In this document: positions 51,899 through 62,903 of the stretch, piece by piece
How positions within the stretch are numbered: position 1 is the stretch's first letter
Layout: the number at the start of each line of letters is the position of its first letter
Assembly (NCBI RefSeq): GCF_036227605.1
Contig: NZ_CP109487.1
Location: 3,732,001-3,796,000, forward strand
DNA: 64,000 bases
Source of the DNA: Streptomyces sp. NBC_01439
GTDB lineage: Bacteria > Actinomycetota > Actinomycetes > Streptomycetales > Streptomycetaceae
Reading direction: 5' to 3'
The notes under the pieces: generated by a model
Told to the model about the DNA's origin: nothing
Seen by the model: the letters and a program-made list of their open reading frames with translations, nothing else
Databases searched by the model: none
Translations under genes and position numbers: made by a program

Positions 51899-54838
51899 CT
51901 AGTAGTACTCCCGGATGTATCCCAGCGCCCTCCCGAAGACATCCTGGTCGCGGATCTTGAACTTGATGTAGAGCGCCTTGCGAAGTGCCTGCTGGACAAG
52001 GCGATCGCCTTCGTTGGTGTCCTGCCAGCCGACAAAGCGGACGGTACGGACGACGGAGTCGACCTCGTCGACAACCTTCTCGGCGATGATCGGGGTCTCC
52101 TCGCCCTTGAGTGACTCGAAGAGCTCTGTCAAGGCAGCCTTTCCGCGCTCCTCGCGGGGCACCTCAGCGGCAGCCTTCTCCGCTGCGACCGTGTCTCGCG
52201 CGAGTGCGAAGAGCTCCTTGAGAAACTCCAGCGAGGCCTGCTGAGAGTGGGAGTACTTCTCCCGCAGAGCATTCAACCGCTGGCCAAGCTCGATGAAGGC
52301 CGGGTTGCCGACATGCTTGGCAATGCGGACGGTGATCCACTTCTCGACCTCGACAGGGTCGATGTCTTTGCGGTTACCGTTCATCAGGTCCTCGATGACC
52401 TGCGCATCGAGGACGATGGTCTCCAGGTCGGTGCGCGGGACCTCGACGGTGACGTGCTCGTTTATGAGCTCAAGGGTCTTGGCACCCAGCGTGTGCCAGA
52501 CCAGCCGGCCGGTGACGTCGGTGGGTTGCACGGACTGGTATACGTCGGTCAGCCACCGGTATTCCGACTCGCGCTCGGACAGGATCGGGTCCGGGGACAG
52601 GGTCTCCCACAGCTGGGCGACGACGCTGTACGCAGCTCCGAAGGCGTCACGGGACTCGTCAGAGTCGATCGCAGTCTGTGCCTGGATCAAGCCCTCATAA
52701 CCGCCGACGGTGCGGTCGACGCCCGGGAAGAACGCCAGAGCAGCCTCAATCGCGGGTCCGAGCTGCTCGCGGAGTACAGCAATGTTGGAGATGACCTGCT
52801 GGACGGACTTGTCGTCGAACTCGAAGGCCTTGGCGACGTCGTCGAAAATGCCGAGGTAGTCCACTATGAGGCCGTGGGTCTTCGCGGGCGGGTAGACCCG
52901 ATTCGTGCGGCAGATTGCTTGGAGCAGGGTGTGCTCGTACAGGGGCTTGTCAATGTACTGGGCATAGAGGATCGGGGCATCGAAGCCGGTGAGCAGCTTC
53001 GCGGTCACAATGATGATCTTCAACGGGTCCGCCGGGTCGTTGAAGCGGGCGGTGATTCGCTCCAGCTCCTCCCGACCAGGTGTCCAATGCTTCCACGTTG
53101 GCTTGTCACCTCGGCTGGTGGACATCACGATCGTGGACGTGTCCGGGCCGAGCAGGCGGTCAAGCTCTTCCTTGTACGCCACGCAGGTGGCCTTGTCGTA
53201 GACCACGACCTGCGCCTTGAAGCCCTGCGGCTCGACCTTCGTGGTGAAGTGCCCGGCGATGTCGGCGGCGATCTTGCGGACCCGGTCGGGGGCTTTGATC
53301 AGCACCTCCAGGGAGGCGGCCTTCTTCGACAGGGTGGTGCGGTCTTCCTCATTGAGCCCGTGACGGTCGGCGAGCTCGGCGAAGGCCGCGTCGATCGACT
53401 CCTCATCCAGGTGGATCTCCGAAAGGCGCGGCTCGAAGTGCAGCGGCAGGGTGGCGCCGTCGCGGATGGAGTCGGAGAAGGAGTAACGCGAGAGATACCC
53501 GTGCTCGTCGGCCTCGCCTCCGAACCACATGAACGTGTTGCGGTCACGCTTGTTGATCGGCGTCCCGGTCAGCCCGAACAGGAACGCGTTGGGCAGCGCC
53601 TCGCGCATCTTGCGGCCGTAGTCGCCCTCCTGGGAGCGGTGGGCCTCGTCGACCATCACGATGATGTTGTCGCGCGCGTCCAACACGCCCGGGGCCTCGC
53701 CGAACTTGTGGATCGTGGTGATGATGATCTTCCGCGCGCCCGCAGCCAGGAGCTCCTGCAGCTCCTTGCGGGACTCCGTTGAGACGAGGTTCGGTACGTC
53801 CGAGGCGTTGAACGTCGCGGTGATCTGGGTGTCCAGGTCGATCCGGTCGACCACGATGATCACCGTCGGCGAGGTTAGCCCCGCCGTTGCGCGCAACTTC
53901 TGCGCAGTGAACACCATCAGCAGCGACTTCCCCGACCCCTGGAAGTGCCAGATCAGCCCTTGCTTGATCTGCCCGTGCAGCACCCGCTCCACGATCAGGT
54001 TGGTCGCCTGGAGCTGCTGGTACCTCGCGATCACCTTGATCTTGCGGTGCTTCTTGTCGGTCGCGAACAGAGTGAAGAACCACAGGAAATCCAAGATCGC
54101 GTCCGGATCCAGAACGCCCTCGACCGCCTCCTTGACCGCCGAGAGGCCTACCTTCACCGGCGTATGGTCGTCACCGGACTCATCCGCCCGCCACGGCCCC
54201 CACAGCTCCACCGGCATCCCGACCGAGCCGTAGCGGAAGTCCTTGCCCTCGGTGGCGAAGTTGAGCACGTTCGGCACGAAGAACGCCGGCACGTTGACCT
54301 CGTAGTCCTCCTTGACCTGCGCGGCAGCGTCGATCCAGGAGTACGCCGGCCGCACCGGCGACTTCGCCTCCCCCACGACTAGAGGGAACCCGTTGCACCA
54401 GATCACCAGGTCGAAGCGCCTCTCCAGTCGCCCGGCCCCGTAGGGCACCTCGGTGGAGACGGTCCAGTCGTTCGCGCTGCGCTCGCCGGGGTGGTCGAAG
54501 TCGATCAGCTTGACAGTCACATGCTCGCCGTCGGGCCCGAAGGGCATCGACTTCTGCCCCGTGAGCCACGCCGCGAACTCCTCGTTCGCCACCACCGGAT
54601 TCGGTGTGTTGCGCGCGGAAACCAGGATCGCGCGCAGCCGGTAGATCACCTCAGCGGCCAGACGCGGATCCGCCTCGATGGTCGGGTTGAGGCGGATTAA
54701 CGCCTCCCGCACCTGCTGCTCCAGCAACACCTCACTGGTGCGGCGCGGCAGCTGACTCCCCGGCACGAACCGCACATCGACCGACTCCACCAGATCCCGG
54801 ACGAAGTCCCGGACGCTATTGGCTTCGTTGAAGGTCAT
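51899..54838 (-). CDS. hsdR: Type I restriction endonuclease subunit R
   Basis: 979 residues from the ATG at 54838, overlapping the hsdS stop as ATGA. The N-terminal nuclease domain has D143 in RFDLVIWCNG and E157-x-K159 in GEAKSP. The motor domain has Walker A GSGKS (301-305), DEAH box (397-400), LFGLTGTPINKRD and a C-terminal lobe with TGFDAP and QAICRTNR. It cleaves unmodified DNA after translocation when bound to the M and S subunits. Length and motifs are those of a complete HsdR. Confidence 0.94.
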   Translation of the reverse strand: MTFNEANSVRDFVRDLVESVDVRFVPGSQLPRRTSEVLLEQQVREALIRLNPTIEADPRLAAEVIYRLRAILVSARNTPNPVVANEEFAAWLTGQKSMPFGPDGEHVTVKLIDFDHPGERSANDWTVSTEVPYGAGRLERRFDLVIWCNGFPLVVGEAKSPVRPAYSWIDAAAQVKEDYEVNVPAFFVPNVLNFATEGKDFRYGSVGMPVELWGPWRADESGDDHTPVKVGLSAVKEAVEGVLDPDAILDFLWFFTLFATDKKHRKIKVIARYQQLQATNLIVERVLHGQIKQGLIWHFQGSGKSLLMVFTAQKLRATAGLTSPTVIIVVDRIDLDTQITATFNASDVPNLVSTESRKELQELLAAGARKIIITTIHKFGEAPGVLDARDNIIVMVDEAHRSQEGDYGRKMREALPNAFLFGLTGTPINKRDRNTFMWFGGEADEHGYLSRYSFSDSIRDGATLPLHFEPRLSEIHLDEESIDAAFAELADRHGLNEEDRTTLSKKAASLEVLIKAPDRVRKIAADIAGHFTTKVEPQGFKAQVVVYDKATCVAYKEELDRLLGPDTSTIVMSTSRGDKPTWKHWTPGREELERITARFNDPADPLKIIIVTAKLLTGFDAPILYAQYIDKPLYEHTLLQAICRTNRVYPPAKTHGLIVDYLGIFDDVAKAFEFDDKSVQQVISNIAVLREQLGPAIEAALAFFPGVDRTVGGYEGLIQAQTAIDSDESRDAFGAAYSVVAQLWETLSPDPILSERESEYRWLTDVYQSVQPTDVTGRLVWHTLGAKTLELINEHVTVEVPRTDLETIVLDAQVIEDLMNGNRKDIDPVEVEKWITVRIAKHVGNPAFIELGQRLNALREKYSHSQQASLEFLKELFALARDTVAAEKAAAEVPREERGKAALTELFESLKGEETPIIAEKVVDEVDSVVRTVRFVGWQDTNEGDRLVQQALRKALYIKFKIRDQDVFGRALGYIREYY

Positions 54839-56010
54839 TTGACACCTCCAAAGATTTCGGAGGTGACAGTCTGCTTGAGAGTGGACACAGTTCGCGCCTC
54901 GTGCGCGACCGAATCCATCGCGCGGGTCCAACTCGCTACTTCCGCAACGATCTCGGCCTGAACGTCCTCCGACGGGAACGGCAGGGGGTAATCCTCGATG
55001 TGGCGCCAATGCATGTGCTTCACCTTCGACCCCTCGCTCCTGCGCGCGACCCAAGCCGAGAAGGCAGGAGTTCGAAGCGCAATATGCAGAAACTCCGGCG
55101 TGATTCCTTGCACCGGCGTCAAGCGACCGATTCGCTGATTCAGAAATGCCGCATCGTGCATCCGACACACACGCCCGAGAAAACGATCCTCGAGGGACTG
55201 AGCAGTCATATTGATCACTAGGTCACCAGGGGACAGTGAGCAGTCAGCATTTTCCTCTGTGAACGATGCAGGGATTCGCACGGATGAATCGGTCCACTGT
55301 GTGCGCCCGTTCGGCTTCATGTCACCAGGGCGAAGCAGCGCAACGCCTACATCTCCATAAAGATTACTCGGCACGGGTCGCCCGTGCTGCAAGCGGACGA
55401 TCTCACCGAGATGGCGGGTAGTCTGTCCCGAAAGCTTTTTCTCGAGCCACGACTCGTAGGCGAGTCCAAGCGACGCAGCAAGTACACCCCGACTATTTTG
55501 ATGGGCCTCCACGGACCACATAAGGTCCGCGAAGCGTTTCTGCTCATCCAGTGGCGGGAGGGCGAACTCGTAGCGCTGCATCTGGCCCCAGAGCAGGCGC
55601 GGGTTCATCGAACCGGTCGCCTCGGCGGTCGCGTAGGCGATGAAATGGTCGGAGGCAAGAAGGAAGGGAAGAAATTCCTGCAGCAGTCCATTCTCGGGGG
55701 CGGCGTCGAGGACGTAGGTCTTGTCGGCGACGACGCCCGAAAAATTCACGATGCCGGACTTGCGAAGGTAGGGACGTGCCGAGACGAAGAGGATCTGGCC
55801 GGGCTGGAAGAGGTAGGTAAAGGTCGAGCCCATCTGGCCGTCGTTGACGTCGCCGAATCGCTCGATGGCAAGGCTGTCGCTGTCGATGTGCCCGCCGCCG
55901 ACGTAACGGTCGATATCGACGCTGCCCGGGGTGACCTGGGTACGGGAGCGTCGGATGACGTCGCCGAGTCGTACTCGCTTCCAGGTGGTCTTGCAGAGGT
56001 TGAGGCTCAT
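54835..56010 (-). CDS. hsdS: Type I R-M specificity subunit S
   Basis: 391 residues with two target-recognition domains. The first ends near MQRYEFALPPLDEQKRFADL and the second at WRHIEDYPLPFPSEDVQAEI, each followed by a conserved coiled-coil helix (DEQ.RFADLMWSVEAHQN and VAEVASWTRAMDSV). It sets the two-part DNA target of the enzyme. The TRD sequences are unlike each other, as expected for a bipartite site. It overlaps hsdR and hsdM by four bases each. Confidence 0.9.
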   Translation of the reverse strand: MSLNLCKTTWKRVRLGDVIRRSRTQVTPGSVDIDRYVGGGHIDSDSLAIERFGDVNDGQMGSTFTYLFQPGQILFVSARPYLRKSGIVNFSGVVADKTYVLDAAPENGLLQEFLPFLLASDHFIAYATAEATGSMNPRLLWGQMQRYEFALPPLDEQKRFADLMWSVEAHQNSRGVLAASLGLAYESWLEKKLSGQTTRHLGEIVRLQHGRPVPSNLYGDVGVALLRPGDMKPNGRTQWTDSSVRIPASFTEENADCSLSPGDLVINMTAQSLEDRFLGRVCRMHDAAFLNQRIGRLTPVQGITPEFLHIALRTPAFSAWVARRSEGSKVKHMHWRHIEDYPLPFPSEDVQAEIVAEVASWTRAMDSVAHEARTVSTLKQTVTSEIFGGVK

Positions 56011-57515
56011 CGGGCAACCTCCGCACGCAGCAGGCCGAGAAAGTCATCGACTGCTACGTCTGCCACTGCCGCGGCCTCGCGCCATCCTGTGAGTGCCGCT
56101 GCGATTGAGTCAGTGTGCGTCGGCCCACGGCCTGGTGCGGCAGGTGTGACGTACTGCGGGATGGCCATGTTGCCGTTGTTGGCGCGGATCTCGTCGATGG
56201 TGGCGACTTGGGCGAAGCCGGGCACGTTGGCGAAGTTCTGATACGCGTGCAGGATCTTCTGCTGATGTGTCTCGGAGAGGAAGGACTGGACGCCTGCTCG
56301 GTAGAACTCCTTCTTTGCGTCGATGAAGAGCACCTTGTGCTTGCGGCCAGCTGGCTTCTGCTTTCGGAGGACCAAGACGACCGCTTCCATGCCCGAGTTG
56401 TAGAAGAGCCCGTGGGCCAGGCCGATCACCGCCTCAACAGCGTCGGCGTCGAGCATGGCCTTACGAACCGTTGCCTCCCCGATCCGGTTCAGAACCCCGT
56501 GAGGCAGCAGGATTGCGGCACGACCAGTCGTGGGATCGAGGCTCGCCTCGATGTGCTGGATGAAGGCGTAGTCCGCAGCGTTCTGGGGCGGTACGCCCCA
56601 CATGCTGCGGCCGTAGGGGTCTTTGGCGAAAGCGGCCCGGTTCCAGGTCTTGATGGAGTACGGCGGGTTGGCCATGACGACGTCGAAGGTCCGCAGCCGG
56701 CCGTGGGCGTCGAGGAAGGCCGGCTTTGCGAGGGTGTCGCCGTGGGCGGTGTTGCCGTCGGCGATGCCGTGAAGGAAGAGGTTCATCTTCGCGATCGCCG
56801 AGGTGCCGTAGTTGAGCTCCTGGCCGTACAAACGCAGGTTGCGCCACTCCTTGCCCCGGCGCTTGAGCTCGGCGACCGTGGAGATCAGCATGCCGCCGGT
56901 GCCGCAGGTGGGGTCGTAGATCGACTCCCCCGGCTCGGGCTGGAGCATCATCGTCATCAGGTGCACCAGGGTGCGGTTGGTGTAGAACTCCTGGGCGGTG
57001 TGGCCGGAGTCGTCGGCGAACTTTTTGATCAGGTACTCATAGCCCTGCCCGAGCTCGTCCTCGGGCAGGTTCGCCACCGACAGCGTCTTGGTCGAGAAGT
57101 GCTCGATCAGGTCCGAGAGAGTCGAGTCGGGGAGCAGATCCTTATTGGTCCACTCGCCGTCGCCAAAGACGCCAGGGAGGGTGTCGGGATTGGCGGACTC
57201 GATGGCCCGCATCGCGGCCTTGAGCGCGGTGCCGACATTGCTGGTGACCTTGCGCAGGTCCGCCCAGTGGGCGCCGTCGGGGATGGCGAAGCGGTGGTTC
57301 TCCGGGAGGTCGGCGAGTTCCTCTTCGCCGTATGCCTCCAGGGCGGCGGCGTGCTCCTCGTCGTAGACGTCGGAGAGACGCTTGAGGAAGACGAGCGGGA
57401 AGATGTACTGCTTGTAGTCACCGGCGTCGATCAGACCCCTCAGCAGCACTGCGGCGCCCCACAGGTAGGACTCCAGTTCCCGCTGGGTGATCCGCTTCGG
57501 ACTCGTCGCGGTCAT
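56007..57515 (-). CDS. hsdM: Type I R-M methyltransferase subunit M (first of two)
   Basis: 502 residues. The N-terminal helical domain (ELESYLWGAAVLLRGLIDAG) is followed by a gamma-class N6-adenine methyltransferase with SAM motif DPTCGTGG (191-198) and catalytic NPPY (273-276). It methylates adenine in the HsdS target on the host genome. It overlaps hsdS and the second hsdM by four bases each, in one operon. It is clearly different from the second HsdM (see 57512). Confidence 0.92.
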   Translation of the reverse strand: MTATSPKRITQRELESYLWGAAVLLRGLIDAGDYKQYIFPLVFLKRLSDVYDEEHAAALEAYGEEELADLPENHRFAIPDGAHWADLRKVTSNVGTALKAAMRAIESANPDTLPGVFGDGEWTNKDLLPDSTLSDLIEHFSTKTLSVANLPEDELGQGYEYLIKKFADDSGHTAQEFYTNRTLVHLMTMMLQPEPGESIYDPTCGTGGMLISTVAELKRRGKEWRNLRLYGQELNYGTSAIAKMNLFLHGIADGNTAHGDTLAKPAFLDAHGRLRTFDVVMANPPYSIKTWNRAAFAKDPYGRSMWGVPPQNAADYAFIQHIEASLDPTTGRAAILLPHGVLNRIGEATVRKAMLDADAVEAVIGLAHGLFYNSGMEAVVLVLRKQKPAGRKHKVLFIDAKKEFYRAGVQSFLSETHQQKILHAYQNFANVPGFAQVATIDEIRANNGNMAIPQYVTPAAPGRGPTHTDSIAAALTGWREAAAVADVAVDDFLGLLRAEVAR

Positions 57516-59005
57516 GCGCCCAGCCCCCAGTTCGCCAGCTCGGCCTCCAGCGCTGCGCGGGTCTCACGAGCCTTCGCGTGCGCGGTCTCCAGGTCGGCCA
57601 AGGCCTGCTCCAGGGTGATCTGCTCCCCGGCCTCGGCTGGCTCGACGTACAACGGGATGTTCAGGTTCCAGCCGTTGGTCTTGATGTCGTCCAAGGTCGC
57701 GACCGCGGCCAGACCGGGCTGGTCGGCGTACTCCTGATACGCCTTCAGGAGGGTCTCTGCGTGGTCAGGCTCGAGGGTGTTCTGGTTGCGGCCGCGCTTG
57801 AAGAGCGACTCTCCATTGACGAAGAGCACCTTGTCCTGCTGCTCGGCGGGGCGCTGGCGACGCAGGATCAGCAGGCAGGCGGCCAGGCCGGTGCCGTAGA
57901 ACAGGTTGGGTGCCAGGCCGATGACGGCCTCTACGAAACCGGCTTTGAGGACGTGCTCGCGAACGCGGCCCTCGGCGCCCTGGCGGAACAGGGCGCCCTG
58001 CGGGAGGACGACCGCGACCCTTCCTCCAGTAGGTGCAGCGGAGGTGAGCATGTGCTGGGCCCAGGCCCAGTCGGCGTACCCCTTCGGAGGCACCCCGCCC
58101 AACTCATTGCGGCCCCACGAATCGGAGGCCCACTGCTCGTGGCCCCAGTTCTTCAATGAGAACGGCGGGTTGGCGATCACACAGTCGAACCTGGCCAACC
58201 GGTCGTGGTCGAAGTAGGCCGGGTCGCGGAGCGTGTCGCCGCGCTCGACGTGGAAGTCCTCCATACCGTGCAGCAGCAGGTTCATCCGGGCGATAGCGGA
58301 GGTGGTAAGCACCTTCTCCTGGCCGTACAGCCTTCCGAGCACGGTCTTCGGGTCACCGCCGCGGGCCTTGATGTGCTGGATGACCTCGATCAGCATGCCG
58401 CCAGTGCCACAGGCCGGGTCGTAGACCGTCTCCCCCTCTTGGGGGTCGAGGATCTTGACCAGTAGGGCGACCACCTCGCGCGGGGTGTAGTACTCGCCAG
58501 CCTTCTTGTTGGACTGGTCGGCGAACCGCTTGATCAGGTATTCGTACGCCTGCCCCAGCACGTCAGGAGCGGCTTGGGAGATCGAAAGGGTCTTGATCGA
58601 GAAGTGCTCGATCAGGTCAATCAGCTTGCTGTCTGGCAGCTTGTCCTTGTTGGTCCAGGTCGCGCCGCCGAAGATGCCGTACAGCGTGCCCTGGTTGGCC
58701 TGCTCGATACCGCGGAAGGCGGTTTTGAGGGCCTCACCGACGTTCTCGGTGCGTTCGCGTACGTCTGCCCAGTGGCAGCCATCAGGGATGGTGAACCGGT
58801 GGTTCTCCTCGAACGCCGCATACGTGTGGTCACCACCAGACTCGTCCAGCGCTCGGGCGTACTCCTCGTCGTACACATCGCTGATCCGCTTGAAGAACAT
58901 CAACGGGAAGATGTACGCCTTGAAGTCCGCTTGATCGATGCTGCCCCGCAGCAGATCAGCCGCCTTCGCCAGATACGACTCCAGCTCCCCCAGCGTCAAA
59001 GGCAT
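57512..59005 (-). CDS. hsdM: Type I R-M methyltransferase subunit M (second, operon-leading)
   Basis: 497 residues from the ATG at 59005, with GGAG at the right spacing; an in-frame ATG at 59068 is less likely. SAM motif DPACGTGG (186-193) and catalytic NPPF (269-272). It shares the N-terminal plan with its neighbour (SYLAKAADLLRGSIDQADFK) but many positions differ, so this is an old paralogue pair, not a recent copy. Two M genes with a single S gene suggest either a heteromeric M2S or one dedicated partner. It leads the operon. Confidence 0.9.
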   Translation of the reverse strand: MPLTLGELESYLAKAADLLRGSIDQADFKAYIFPLMFFKRISDVYDEEYARALDESGGDHTYAAFEENHRFTIPDGCHWADVRERTENVGEALKTAFRGIEQANQGTLYGIFGGATWTNKDKLPDSKLIDLIEHFSIKTLSISQAAPDVLGQAYEYLIKRFADQSNKKAGEYYTPREVVALLVKILDPQEGETVYDPACGTGGMLIEVIQHIKARGGDPKTVLGRLYGQEKVLTTSAIARMNLLLHGMEDFHVERGDTLRDPAYFDHDRLARFDCVIANPPFSLKNWGHEQWASDSWGRNELGGVPPKGYADWAWAQHMLTSAAPTGGRVAVVLPQGALFRQGAEGRVREHVLKAGFVEAVIGLAPNLFYGTGLAACLLILRRQRPAEQQDKVLFVNGESLFKRGRNQNTLEPDHAETLLKAYQEYADQPGLAAVATLDDIKTNGWNLNIPLYVEPAEAGEQITLEQALADLETAHAKARETRAALEAELANWGLGA

Positions 59006-59172
59006 CGGAAGCTCCTGCTCCCCCACACCGACCGCACTCGACCCCACTCGATCACTGCTCGTTTCCATACTCTGCCTGGCTGGCTCGCCGTCCCGGCGAC
59101 CACGTGTCGGAGCGTAGCGGGATCCGCCAGGTCTGTACTGAATACGCGTCAAACGTACGCTGCGGACTCTGC

Positions 59173-59195
59173 GCGGACCGCGAAGGCCGCCCAAC

Positions 59196-59209
<14 letters not shown>
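59173..59209. repeat. 37-bp direct repeat right of the R-M operon
   Basis: GCGGACCGCGAAGGCCGCCC followed by AACCCGCTCCGTCGCAG. It is the partner of 51819-51855 and runs into the outer att-like repeat at 59196. The R-M operon therefore sits between two copies of the same integrase-proximal end. Confidence 0.85.
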
Positions 59210-60323
<1,114 letters not shown>

Positions 60324-60458
60324 GTTGGCGACTTCCCGTAGCTGGAGGGGGCGGCGGCCCGGGAGTGGGCCACCGGACAGTTTACTTTCCGATGAGCGGG
60401 GGTGGATGTACGCGTGTCCGGGGCCCGATCCGGCCCGCTCCCCGCCTAGTTTGGTGGG

Positions 60459-60980
60459 GTGGAGCAATACAGCACGCGATCGGCCCCTCACCAGCAGCGA
60501 CCTCCGGCCCAGCGCCAGGGGCCCCGGCCCGCCTCGGTGCCCGCCCAGGCCGGCGGCGGTCCGCGGCGGTCCTCGCTCGCGCGGCGGATGCCCCGGCCCC
60601 GGCTGACCGGGCTCGGTGGCGGGCTGTTCGCTTGCACCGCCATGGTGCTGGTGGGCGGGATCTGCTGGCTGCTGTTCGGTTCCTCGCTCTTCGTCTACGG
60701 ACTGCTCTTCCTGCCCGTCGCGGCCGCCACCGCGCTCTGGGTCCGGCCCGCCGACCTGATCACCGCACCGATCAGCGTGCCCATCGCCTTCGCCGCCGGA
60801 GTGTGGCCCATCTCGGGCGGCTCCGGCGGCATCGGCGGGCAGCTGATGGGGCTGGTGTCCGCGCTGTCCCTGCACGCCGGCTGGCTGTACGCCGGGACGC
60901 TGGTCGCCGCGCTGATCGCCGTCGTGCGCAAGGCCGTACTGATCGGCAGGCGGCGGACGCCCCGCCGTCTCACCCCGTAG
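60459..60980 (+). CDS. Small membrane protein (DUF6542-like)
   Basis: 173 residues from a GTG. The first 50 are a Gln/Pro/Arg-rich cytoplasmic tail. Three to four hydrophobic helices follow (about 52-72, 75-92, 103-120 and 137-155), ending in a basic tail [11 protein letters not shown]6542 is my best family guess. It diverges from ychF with 135 bases between starts. Function unknown. Confidence 0.7.
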   Translation: MEQYSTRSAPHQQRPPAQRQGPRPASVPAQAGGGPRRSSLARRMPRPRLTGLGGGLFACTAMVLVGGICWLLFGSSLFVYGLLFLPVAAATALWVRPADLITAPISVPIAFAAGVWPISGGSGGIGGQLMGLVSALSLHAGWLYAGTLVAALIAVVRKAVLIGRRRTPRRLTP

Positions 60981-60989
60981 GTCCGACCT

Positions 60990-61787
60990 CTATCTGCCCA
61001 CAGCCTTCGTCGCCTTCGTCGCCTTCTTCGCCACCGTCGCCTTCGCATCCTTCGCCGCCATCGCCGCTCCCACGATGCCCGCGTTGTTCTGCAGCTTCGC
61101 CGGGACGATCTCGGCCCGCACGCCCTCGATCAGCGGCAGGAACTTCTCCGGCTTGCGGCTGACTCCGCCACCGATGATGAAGAGGTCCGGGGAGAACAGC
61201 ATCTCCACGTGCTGGAGGTACTTCTGCACGCGGTGCGCCCAGCGTTCCCACGTGAGGTCGTGGTCCTCCTTCGCCTTCACCGACGCCCGGGTCTCCGCGT
61301 CGTGGCCCTTCAGCTCCAGGTGACCGAGCTCCGAGTTGGCGACCAGCCGCCCGTCCGTGAACAGGGCGCTCCCGATGCCCGTCCCCAGGGTGAGCAGGAG
61401 AACGGTGCCGCCCCGCCCGCGCCCGGCCCCGTACGTCATCTCGGCGACGCCCGCCGCGTCCGCGTCGTTCAGCACCGTGACCGGCGCTCCGCCCAGCTCG
61501 CGCGCGATCAGCGCCGCCGCGTCGACGCCGATCCAGGACTTGTCCATGTTGGCCGCCGAACGGATGACGCCGCCCGTGACCACGCCCGGGAAGGTGACCC
61601 CGAGCGGCCCGTCCCAGTCGAAGTGGCGCACCACCTCGCCCACGCACTCGGCCACCCCCTCGGGGGTGGCCGGATGCGGTGTCAGTACTTTGTGGCGCTC
61701 CTGAGCCAGGTCGCCGCGCTCCAGGTCCACGGGAGCGCCCTTGATCCCGGTTCCGCCGATGTCCACACCGAAGATCTGCATGGACAT
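60990..61787 (-). CDS. ppgK: Polyphosphate glucokinase
   Basis: 265 residues, a ROK-type sugar kinase. [18 protein letters not shown] is the phosphate-1 loop, [17 protein letters not shown] holds the catalytic Asp, and [15 protein letters not shown] is the phosphate-2 region. The polyphosphate-type insert is visible as [14 protein letters not shown]. It phosphorylates glucose with polyphosphate (and ATP). The C-terminal Ala/Lys-rich tail ([13 protein letters not shown]) is typical of Streptomyces orthologues. Confidence 0.93.
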   Translation of the reverse strand: MSMQIFGVDIGGTGIKGAPVDLERGDLAQERHKVLTPHPATPEGVAECVGEVVRHFDWDGPLGVTFPGVVTGGVIRSAANMDKSWIGVDAAALIARELGGAPVTVLNDADAAGVAEMTYGAGRGRGGTVLLLTLGTGIGSALFTDGRLVANSELGHLELKGHDAETRASVKAKEDHDLTWERWAHRVQKYLQHVEMLFSPDLFIIGGGVSRKPEKFLPLIEGVRAEIVPAKLQNNAGIVGAAMAAKDAKATVAKKATKATKAVGR

Positions 61788-61802
61788 ACCGTACGAAAGG
61801 AG

Positions 61803-62798
61803 TTACTTGTCGGCGACCAGTTCGGCGGCCTCGGCGCGCAGATCGCGGCGGAGTTCCTTCGGCAGCGAGAAGACGATCGACTCCTCGGCGGTCTTGACGA
61901 TCTCCACGTCCGCGTAGCCGCGCACCGTCAGCCACTCCAGGACCTCTTCGACCAGGACCTCCGGCACCGAGGCGCCCGAGGTGAGGCCGACCGTGGTGAC
62001 GCCCTCCAGCCAGGCCTCGTCGATCTCGCTCGCGAAGTCGACCAGGTACGCGGCCTTGGCGCCGGCGTCCTTGGCGACCTCGACGAGCCGGATCGAGTTC
62101 GAGGAGTTCTTCGAACCGACCACGATGACCAGGTCGGAGTCGGCGCCCATCACCTTGACGGCGGCCTGCCGGTTCGAGGTGGCGTAGCAGATGTCGTCGC
62201 TCGGCGGCGAGACCAGCAGCGGGAACTTGGTCTTCAGCGCGTCGACCGTCTCCATCGTCTCGTCGACCGAGAGGGTGGTCTGGGAGAGCCAGACGACCTT
62301 GGACTCGTCACGGACGGTGACCTTCTCCACGTCGTGCGGGCCGTCGACGATCGTGATGTGGTCCGGGGCCTCGCCGGAGGTGCCGATGACCTCCTCGTGG
62401 CCCTCGTGGCCGATGAGGAGGATGTCGAAGTCCTCGTTCGCGTACCGGATGGCTTCCTTGTGCACCTTGGTGACCAGCGGACAGGTCGCGTCGATCGTCG
62501 CGAGCTTGCCGCGCGCCGCCTCCTCGTGCACCACCGGCGCCACGCCGTGTGCGGAGAACATCACGATGGAGCCCTCGGGCACCTCCTCCGTCCGCTCGAC
62601 GAAGATGGCCCCCTTCTTTTCCAGGGTCTGGACGACGTACTTGTTGTGCACGATCTCGTGGCGGACGTACACCGGCGCACCGTACTGCTCGAGGGCTTTC
62701 TCGACGGCGATCACGGCTCGGTCCACGCCCGCGCAGTAGCCGCGGGGCGCGGCGAGCAGGACACGGCGGGAAGCAGGAGCGGGGGCGGGAGCAGTCAT
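61803..62798 (-). CDS. ispH: 4-hydroxy-3-methylbut-2-enyl diphosphate reductase
   Basis: 331 residues from the ATG at 62798; an ATG at 62807 is an alternative. The three cysteines that hold the iron-sulfur cluster are visible in [18 protein letters not shown] and [21 protein letters not shown] and FSAHGVAP are further family motifs. It makes IPP and DMAPP as the last step of the MEP isoprenoid pathway. Short gaps link it to ppgK on the same strand. Confidence 0.95.
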   Translation of the reverse strand: MTAPAPAPASRRVLLAAPRGYCAGVDRAVIAVEKALEQYGAPVYVRHEIVHNKYVVQTLEKKGAIFVERTEEVPEGSIVMFSAHGVAPVVHEEAARGKLATIDATCPLVTKVHKEAIRYANEDFDILLIGHEGHEEVIGTSGEAPDHITIVDGPHDVEKVTVRDESKVVWLSQTTLSVDETMETVDALKTKFPLLVSPPSDDICYATSNRQAAVKVMGADSDLVIVVGSKNSSNSIRLVEVAKDAGAKAAYLVDFASEIDEAWLEGVTTVGLTSGASVPEVLVEEVLEWLTVRGYADVEIVKTAEESIVFSLPKELRRDLRAEAAELVADK

Positions 62799-62903
62799 GT
62801 GCTCCATCGTACGGGGGTCTCCAGGAGGCCGGGCGTCCCCCGTACGGCACACACTGGCCCGACAGCCCGTACCCCGCACACCTGCCCCTACCCCGGAGGA
62901 CGG

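Noticed and set aside
52247..53782. Long rightward open frame opposite hsdR
   Set aside because: hsdR motifs on the other strand are unequivocal, and this frame shows no protein family features.
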